From NCBI GenBank assembly GCA_019648995.1, contig BLXT01002845.1, positions 588,398 to 608,811 of the forward strand: a stretch of DNA of 20,414 bases, read 5' to 3'. The notes under the pieces are model-generated. The model was not told where the DNA came from. It worked only from the letters and a program-made list of their open reading frames with translations, and did no database searches. Shown one piece after another: positions 9,564 through 19,026 of this stretch (position 1 is its first letter; each line of letters starts with the position of its first letter). This DNA comes from Plakobranchus ocellatus (taxonomy: Eukaryota > Mollusca > Gastropoda > Plakobranchidae). A program made the translations under genes and the position numbers.

Positions 9564-12500
9564 GTATCTATGAATCTTATATCTACCTACCTGCTTACGG
9601 ACCTATGTTATCTATCTATCTGTTTATTATGTACCTATCTACCTACCTACCTACACATCTATCTAGTTACCTCCAACCCTACCTACCTATCTCTCAATCT
9701 ATTTATCTATCAATCTGTCCCTCTATTTATAAATTCCTATGCCCTTTGCATGCCCATCCATCCACCCTTTTTGCCACATGGTGAATAATACTGTTACTTA
9801 AATTACCAAAGGGGTAAGCACACTTTGTCATCCAAATTCTTGACCAACCAAAGTTTTTCACCACAACAGGAAGGTGGTCAATGAAAAGGTTCTGCACTCA
9901 AAACCTTGACCAGCCAAAGCTACTCACCAGATATATAGTGGACGCCAATAACTGGACATCTTGGCTGACATGCATCGGTCTAGCAAGGAGGTCAATGAAC
10001 AGGCGGGCCAGCCAGCGAGGTGCAGCCTTCAGCTTGGATCCTCTGTTGTGAAGGTTGGTCACAAGTACAGCACACAACACTGACAGAGATGTCATTGTCA
10101 TGACAACACACAGGTAGATGCCTAAAAAAAAAAAACCAAGAAAAAAAAGTCATGACCACATACTGGTGGATGGCTGAAAAGATAGACGGAAAATCATGAC
10201 CACACAAGGAGCAACTGAAAAAAGGATAAAAATTCTGACTGTTGACAAAGGTCGATAGAAAAAAGAAAATAAAAATACGTAAGGTTTATGAAACTTTACA
10301 ATAAAGATCAAAGGCGACAGTCACTTGAAACATAAAAAAAAAGAGTTCAAGATAATTCAACTGTTCAATGTGGTGCTTCTTTTATTGTTGTAAATATTAT
10401 AGAGGTGCATGATGGTCCCTGGTGTGTATGCTTGTGCTACAGGTCTCCACAAATGTTAAGTTGTAAAGGTTAAAACAGTTTCTTACAAGCCATCAGGCTA
10501 TTATAAAACCATTATACATAATAGTTCTCATGTTGAATGCAGACACACGGAACGATATAATTAAATCATGAATAGTGTTTTAATTCATCTTCCATTTAAT
10601 ACCTGTCATCTACGAGGGATGTCCGAAAAGAAACAGGAAAAGGGGCATAACTCAAAGAGTTTTGATCAGATAAATTTGAAACTCGCACAGATTGAAGTTC
10701 ACTCTTTCACTACTTCTCAACATAATCCCCGTGGAGATCGATGCATTTTTGCCAGCGCCACAGCAACAAATTGATACCCACTCGAAAGAAATCAACGTCA
10801 AGATTATCAAACCAATTCCTCAATTCACTGATGAGGTCATCTTCTGTCTCGAAAGCCATGCCTCCCAAATGGCGCTTCAAGGGTCCAAACAAATGAAAGT
10901 CAGAGGGTGCCAGGTCTGAACTGTGGGCAGGATGAGGAAGAATTTCCCAACCGTAGCGCTGCAGCCATTGCTGTGTAAGGTTTGCTGAATGAGGGGTCGC
11001 ATAATTGTGCTGAAGCACAACACCCCTCCTCAAGAGCCCAGGTCTTTTGCGACAAATTGCTTCTTTAAGGCGGTCAAGAGTGCTGCAGTATCGGGCAGCA
11101 TTGATACACTGACCCTGTGGCAAAATGACTAAGAGGATCACACCTTTCGCATCCCGATACTGCAGCACTCTTGACCGCCTTAAAGAAGCAATTCGTCGCA
11201 AAAGACCTGGGCTCTTGAGAAGGAGTGTTGTGCTTCAGCACGATAATACGACCCCTCATTCAGCAAACCTTACACAGCAATGGCTGCAGCGCTACGGTTG
11301 GGAAATTCTTCCTCATCCTGCCCACAGTTCAGACCTGGCACCCTCTGACTTTCATTTGTTTGGACCCTTGAAGCGCCATTTGGGAGGCATGGCTTTCGAG
11401 ACAGAAGATGACTTCATCAGTGAATTGAGGAATTGGTTTGATACTCTTGACGTTGATTTCTTTCGAGTGGGTATCAATTTGCTGCTGTCGCGCTGGCAAA
11501 AATGCATCGATTTCCACGGGAATTACGTTGAGAAGTAGTGTAAGAGTGAACTTTAATCTGTGTCAGTTTCAAATTTATCTAATCAAAACTCTTTGAGTTA
11601 TGCCCCTTTTCCTGTTTCTTTTCGGACATCCCTCGTATAAACGTTTCCGTCTTTTAAAAAAAATGTATTTTTATTTATTTATTGATTGTTTAGGTAAAAG
11701 ACTCTGCATTTGCTTTCCTCGCTGTCTTTACTTTAGCTGAGTGATAAGAAACCTAGCTACCCAATGAAATAAAAAATCATTAGCTTGCACATTAGGTTGA
11801 CACAAAGAAAGTGTCTAATGAATCTACATTGTGTAGGCCTTCAGTGAAAAATCATGAAAGAGAGCAGGGACAGTTGGCAGTGCTACTATGCATGGCTGAC
11901 AAAAAAATGAATATAATAAATATTGACTTCTTTTCCTGAAATTATATTTTGTGTTACATGATTAAGAGAAAGCTTTACCTATCAGTGGCACAGCATCTGA
12001 TGATGCTGGCACTTCCTCAGCTATGAGCAGCATAAACATGGAGAAGGCCAGAAACACATTCAGTCCCAAAGTAACTTTCTCACAGGAAGTAGGTGGCAGC
12101 CAAAAGGTCATCAGGGTCAGAATGGATAGCATACAACAGGGAACAATGATGTTGAACAAGTAGAAGAAAGTATTTCGCTTCAGGTAAATCACCGCCTGTC
12201 AGAACAGAGTCAAAAACAAACTGGATGAGGTCCATTTCTGTTTTGAGGGTTTACTAAAAACTGCAGATGTATAAAAACTTAAAAACGAGCCATAGTATTA
12301 TATGAATTTAAAATTAATAATAGTGGCAAAGTGCATAGCATAGGAAAAAACTTGACACAGTACTTATTTGGTTTTGAAAACTGAGAATGGAGTGTGTGTA
12401 ATCTGAAATGTAAAAAAATTAAGTGTTGCTTTCAACTAAAAGTTATTTTCATGACAGATTTAATTCACTGCTTGATGAGATTTGTAGAGGCCAATTTAAG

Positions 12501-15500
12501 ATGTCTGCTCTCTTTACATTTTATCTCCTTTACCACATTCTTTATGTAGCTTGCTAGCTATTGGTTAAAGCAAGCTATGTTATATAAGAGAGTCAGCAAT
12601 ATACAAAATTAAAGTTTTGAACTGTACGGAAAAATTTCAAACTCTTTACCGTAAGGTGAGGATGCATTCCATGGCCTCTTGTCCGACTGACCACTGCCTT
12701 TTCCAGTCTCATTGCCAGCAGCTCCCACTCGCTGTTCTTGGTGAAGCTGGACAGGTCAACACTTGAAACATCCTGGCGAACTTCGTAGTCAACCAGAGAC
12801 TGGCTGTGGAACAAACAGCAGAGAGAGTGTGCGTGTTATGGAGAAAAGTCTTGAGAGGCAGAGGAAAACAAGGTTTTTATAAAAAGTAAAAGGGTGTGTG
12901 GAGGCCAAAAAAATATTATCAATTAAAAAAATCATTTTTTGCACATTATAAAATGTTCATCCCTGAAATTCTTTCTACAGTGTAGGTCACCATCAATTTG
13001 TTGTGATTATCAGTGTCATCTAAAGATTTCAATCAATGCCACTGAATAGAAAAAAAAAACCAATTGCTTCAATAGTGACAAATATTATTAAACAAGTTTA
13101 TCATCAGCACCTTTTGAAGCATTAGCACCTTGGTATCTCTACCAATCACAAAGAACTTATCCTCTGTGAAAATTCTCAAGATACTAATCTCCCCTGTTTC
13201 TTTTATCATAATGCTGTGCATTTACAGATTGTCTAATACAACCAATCGATGTACATTACATTTTATAATGAATATTTTTGTAACAATCTTTTGAACGTAC
13301 TCACAATTTTTTTTCTTTTTCAAGTTTCTTTTCTTCAATAATTCATTTGATTGACATTATAATATTTTAAAAATGAAGGTCACCACTCAGGAAGCGCTGC
13401 ATATGATATAAAATTTCTGATATAAAAACTGCTTGGGCAATGGCTAATTCAAGTCGAATAAATAAGCAAACATTATGAAAACATTCCCAAAAGTTTATTT
13501 CAATCTTCTTACCCTGCTGACGACGGTTGTTTTTCTATTTTCAACTGTTTCTCACATTGTAAGGTTGAACAAAATTAAACACATAAATCCAGCATGGTAT
13601 TCAAAACTGACCACACAAAAAAAAAGCATTGAAAGCTACCTGTAAATCCATGAACCAAACCGGACCATACAGTACTGGCGGTCAAAAGGAAAGTATGTTA
13701 TCTTCACCACACATGAACTCCTCAGGCGGACTGGTACGGGCCAGCTTACAGCCCCTGTGTGACGTATCTGAATGTACGTGCCAGCAATGAAACCTGTTGA
13801 ACCATTGTCTGCGCTAAAATAGAAATATAAACTATAGTTGATTTTTTTTGTCACCATAATTGGTTCCAATTTTTCAACATAAAAAGAAGTTTAAAACTTT
13901 TGTCAATTCCATACAGTTTATCTTTTGAAAATTTCTTGCTATATTTTTAAAAATCTCTCCTCCATCCCCTAAAAAAAAACATATGAGACATTTATTTGAT
14001 ACTCAAACTACTTCATAAGTTCAGGTAAAACATTTTGCCCAGTAACATTACTGAATTGAATCAGAATAACGAATGCCTTCAGCCATATTAAAAAGAGTTG
14101 TAGTTCTTAGTTGCACAACAAAAGCCTAAATTCCAAGGGTTTTTTTTTTTCTATGGGTCTAGGTTTGTCAACATGCAATACTCTGAACATAAAATAAAAC
14201 TTAAGACATTCTTCAGAAAAGAATGGTTGAGCCCTAACTGCTTAATACATTGTGGAAAATCTAACAGCTTCACCTACTTGTTGTATATAAATGTATCGGG
14301 TCTCCACACTTGATCCGCAGGGATCCTCAGTGCACGGACATCTTTGAATTCTGCTGGATCCCATGCCAGAGCTGGGTCAATCCATGTCTACAATGGAAAG
14401 GTCCAAATTGACCAGCATTATTATCTAGATTAGCTCACAACCATCAATAAATGTAATCACATGCATGAAAGTACAGAAAATAAATGAAAGCTAGTACAGT
14501 CTGCATTATTTCCCTGGTGCTTTTCCTACTATAATTCTGAGCCAGTTTGATAAGTAGAATGATTATTTTATAGTAAAAGGCCCTATTAATGTTACTTTAT
14601 ATAACTTCTTGCTTTTAGGAATCAGTGTCATGTTTTTTTTTTTCTATATCCCTTCCCCCACAGAGTTCCAAGGGAGGCACATCCCACTATCCCGTCCAAA
14701 AAAGTACTGTGAATTGTTCACCTTTTGTCCAAAATAATTGCACTTATTCTCGTACTATGGTGACTCTATACGTATCAGTCTGACTATATACAAGGAAGGA
14801 GAAACAAACCAAGCAAAAATGTCGTAATTAATGGAAATGAAGGTCAAAAGATAACAGCCAAGTTCAAAGAGCATAGAATTTTTCAGTCTATTCTGATAGA
14901 CAGAGAGAGAATCATAACCTCATTTCATTGAAAAGATTACAGCCTGTATATACACCAGTGTTATCAAGCTCATTAAAAGAAAAAAAAATAAGGAATGCTT
15001 AAACAGCTTCTTTTTACAATTTTTCTCCTCACATGTTTGAAAAATAAAAGCATTTTTTTACATTTTCACCCAATCCAAATTTTTAAAATGTCTAAAACAA
15101 CAAGAGAGTAACTTGAAAAAAGTTTCCATCACTTATTTTTTGCTTTTATGCAAAGATAGAAGCTTGGGCCTATTTTCAGGTTGTTGTTGGCAAATTCCAA
15201 AGGTTTTTTTTTTTGTTTCATATTGAACCTGTTTTCAATCTGGTGATCTCAGGCTTTATTGTTCCCTGCAAGGCCGAGTTCAGGTTTGAAACTGCAACAA
15301 GATGTTCTTACTTGTTTTCAGACGTTTTTTTTCTTTCTTTTTAATTTTATACAGGAAATAGGCTGCTTTATCAAATAGTGGTTTGCAGTCGTTTGGAAAA
15401 AAAAATTCAAGATGAATAAGAGCAGGCAATCCAGACTTTATTATTGGTATTGTCTCAGTATTGATACTAGCACTAGCAGCTGCAGTGCAGAAATATTTAC

Positions 15501-17921
15501 CTGATCTATGAAGACATTTGTAGTGAGGACTTGCTGGCGTTCATCCTAAGTAAAAGAAAATCGAAAAAGGATTTTGAAGACATACGTAGCAGATGTTTCA
15601 AAATAAATCAATGAAGATGAAAACAAAGACGTTATTTGGAAACAACTTTAATATTCAAGTCTCCAAATAGAGGGTATTGGATGCGTCATGAAACTTTGAC
15701 GATTGTGGCCAGATCTTGACCGCCTGCTATCGTAAACCCACAACAAGTAAAACTATGAGTTCATCTGCCGTGGTGATCAATGCCATTGATTGCCAATAAT
15801 GTAAGATTAAGTTACATGTAAAAAGTCTGAATGGGGAGCGCAGAGAAGGCAAAGAACAAAAAAGTTTGTGTGTTTTAGTTTTCTCAATTTGTTTTATGTG
15901 TCAAGTCCAAAGTTACCCACTGTCTTAAAAGATACGTTTGTAAACGAAGAAAAAAGGTTTTTAAAAAAATGATGCCTCTCAAGATGTCAGGATAATACTT
16001 TCACTAACTTTTTGGGGGAATAAAAAAAGTGGACACATTGTATCGAAAAAAAAAAACCTGCCACCTATTATTTATTTTTTTAAAATCCTGACATTGCTTT
16101 AAAATAAAAAAAAAATAATAAAAAAATAATAATAATAATAAAAAATACGTAACTATTTTTGTGTGAGAAACAAAATCCTCATTTATTTGTATTAAGACAC
16201 ACACTTAGGGAGCTGGTGACAAATAAATTTATCATATCTCGCGACAAAATCCCCAGGAACCTTCAGAACCGAGTATGGATAACCAATCTCAGCTCTGCAT
16301 CCTGTCTGAGGGAAGCCCAAAAAGACTGAGATCATTAGGTTTCGCTAATGAAGCCCCTCTCCACCTCAGACACCGACCTACTTACCAGACTGACGATCTG
16401 GTTGAGTCTCATGGCGAATTTCACTTTGATGGGTTGAGACAAGTTGAGCACGGGTCGCACCCACTTCACATAGCCACCCATGATGCGCTCATACAACAGT
16501 TGCTCGTCTGGTACCCGCATCCACCCGGTGGAGTTTGGGGCGGCCTCTACAGAGATGGATCAGGGTGGAGTGTGAAGAGATTGGATGCAGGTTATTACAG
16601 TAAGCTTTGTTTGAAACACCTATTGGTTACGGGATAAGAGTATATTCGAATATCGGAGTCATGAGATGCGGAGAATTACTTCGATTTTAAAAGATGGATG
16701 ACATGAAACAAATCCATGGATAACAGTGCAGCTGAGAGGTAGACCTATCCGCTTTGGCATTTGAACAACACAAAGAAACATTACAGTAGAGTCGGGATAA
16801 AACCAGCACCTTGGTGTTGTTAACTTCAAGCATATTAAGTTGACTTTAACTATATAAATACATAAATATATGTGTGTATGTGTGTCTTTGTGTGTGTGTG
16901 TAAAAATGGGCATGCAAAAAAGAATTTCTTTTACGACAACACTGACTTAAATAATGGACTTCCCTATATATGTATAAAACAACAGAGCAACATCTAGAAA
17001 TTCATATGAATCTATGATCTCTAGCAAATAAAAATGTTAATGCACACACTTGCGATGAATCACCTGTCAGCAACACTCCCTTCTCTAAAATGTATCGAAA
17101 GCAACCAACGATAAGCAACAAATAAGCAAAACAGAACTTTACTAATATTCAAAGTTAGCTTTGATAATCTCCATTCATAAAAAATAGGAGCTAAGAGAGT
17201 AAGAAGGAATATTTTTTAATTATTTTGCATTTATATAGATTTCTCTCTCTTTTAAATATGGTAAATACATGGTATGGTAGGAATGAATCTGTGATATTTA
17301 ACACATTTTAAAAAACGATAATGAGATGAGAGGATGAATTAGTTATGAGAAAAAGTATTGTTATGGCCCTTTTTTGGACGAAAAAAAAAAACAACTTTGC
17401 TTGCTTTATTCAAATCGTTCCCCTTTCATATTCTTTTGCTCCTACTGTTGCTGCTAGTCTGCTGCTGCCGCTAATCCTGCTGCTGCTGCTACTCCTGCTG
17501 CTCCTATTGCCGCTGCTGCTGTTGCTGCTGCTGTTACTGCTGCTGCTGCTACGCCTACAACTACAAGCCATAGAGTTCAATTTCTGTCTCCCATTTTTTT
17601 TTCACAGATTTTTATTCTTTAAATATATTAGTGTCATTGGTTTTGTTGCTGCTGATCATAATGTCTCCATCTTCCTCCTCCTCCTCTTTCTTCTTCTTCT
17701 TCTTCTTCTTCTTCTTCTTCTTCTTCTTCTTCTTCTTCTTCTTCTTCTTCTTCTTCTTTTTTTTTTTCTTCTGCAGGGGGGCGTTGATGGCACACTGGAA
17801 AGCTAGTCTGCCCTGAGATCTGTAGAAACTGTTCTGTCGCGGATTGAAGCCCCGCCAGCGGCGCCCTGGTCTGACGGGGGCCCTGAAAATCTGAGATCCC
17901 CTCGTTGTGGTTTGGTTATAC

Positions 17922-17952
<31 letters not shown>

Positions 17953-18950
17953 AGGGGGGGGGGGGAGTTTTAAAAAGGAAAACAATCTACAAACAAAGAA
18001 ATCTTCTTCTTCATCGTTTTTTTTTTTTGTTTTTTTTTCATTTCATTTCGAGTTTTATCAACTAGAGTATCATTCATTCTACTGATTGGTCTATACTGCT
18101 TTTATTATTAGTGTTAATTTTTCGACCAATTTTTTTTATCCCGTTATTTTCAAGTGTTTGGTCCGTGTGTAGGAAAGACAAGTGAAACACTCGTCTTGTT
18201 TCGTTGATACAGCTGAAGAACGCAGCCGCTTTTTTTCAACGCATTCCACGGTTTTCTCTCCCAGCTGTTGTGCAATATCGCGTGAAACTGGGTCGACTCT
18301 CTTCCTTGACTTCCTTCACACCTTGGCGGCTGTTTTTACACTCCATGACATAAACATAAATCGTTTCTCCGCATAAAGAAAACCAATAACAATTCTGTCA
18401 TCGCATTTATTGATCCTCAGACCTCTCAAAGAAAAAAAAAATAGGGATGAAGATAGGAAGATAGACTGAACAAAAAAAAAGATTTCATAAAGGGCGGAAA
18501 AAGGAGAAAAACTTGGCAAAGTTAGTTGTGCACGTAAGTTAGAATACATTAGGGCGTCTGTTTTTGGCTACACTAGTTTTCCCTTTACACGATGAATTTT
18601 ATGTGGCTTTTTTCGGCCTTCGGCTTTTGGTGTTTGCCCCTTTTATCACTTATATGTAAGACATGAGAAGTAGCCAGGGGTGGGAGCAAGCGCTAACTAT
18701 TAATTGTAGGGTTCATAACGAGGCACATCATAACATAAGATTTCATCAATTTAGGCTGTGTCACCGTTTGCTTGTTCAGCCTACCAACATTCATAAAATA
18801 TATATAGATGATATAACCTAGAAGAAAGACAGTATAGGGCATTTATGAGGTCGCCGTAAATTCACAAGAAGTTGATTAGTGAGAGAAACAAAAATAACGA
18901 GATAAAAAAGACAACAACACCTATAACGTAACAGCCATTACAACGACGAA

Positions 18951-19026
<76 letters not shown>

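Larger units (their letters stand above)
10613..11635. mobile_element. fold-back mariner-derived element (two 3' halves, outward facing)
   Basis: The element begins CGAGGGATGTCCGAAAAG and ends with its reverse complement. It is flanked on both sides by TA (10611-10612 and 11636-11637), the target duplication of the Tc1/mariner superfamily. It is not an ordinary mariner of about 1.3 kb. Instead, arms of 483 bp each (10613-11095 and 11153-11635) are inverted copies around a 57-bp loop. A hand alignment gives about 18 mismatches and no indel, so about 96% identity. Both arms are the 3' half of a transposon, with transposase C-terminal coding running outward. It lacks the N-terminal DNA-binding domain and first catalytic Asp, so it could move only with transposase supplied from elsewhere. 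Confidence 0.93.
10122..11978 (-). other. nAChR-like gene intron 7
   Basis: Phase 1 intron of 1857 bp with donor GTAAAG and acceptor TTTTTTAG. More than half of it is a mariner-derived fold-back element (10613-11635). The flanks (10122-10610 and 11638-11978) are AT-rich and hold nothing recognisable. Confidence 0.9.

Noticed and set aside
9500..9788. Ser/Leu/Tyr-rich open frames on the plus strand
   Set aside because: Artefacts of the TC and CTAC repeats inside receptor intron 8.
11125..11538. The plus-strand transposase frame taken as an intact gene from its ATG
   Set aside because: The ATG is in the loop in a non-native frame. The protein lacks the DNA-binding domain and first catalytic Asp, so it is a truncated pseudogene.
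16275..16637. 120-codon plus-strand open frame
   Set aside because: It is antisense to receptor exon 2, which has strong homology and correct splice phases on the minus strand.
17345..17806. Leu-rich open frame of 153 codons
   Set aside because: It consists of translated CTG and TTC microsatellites running into a SINE, with no domain and no start context.
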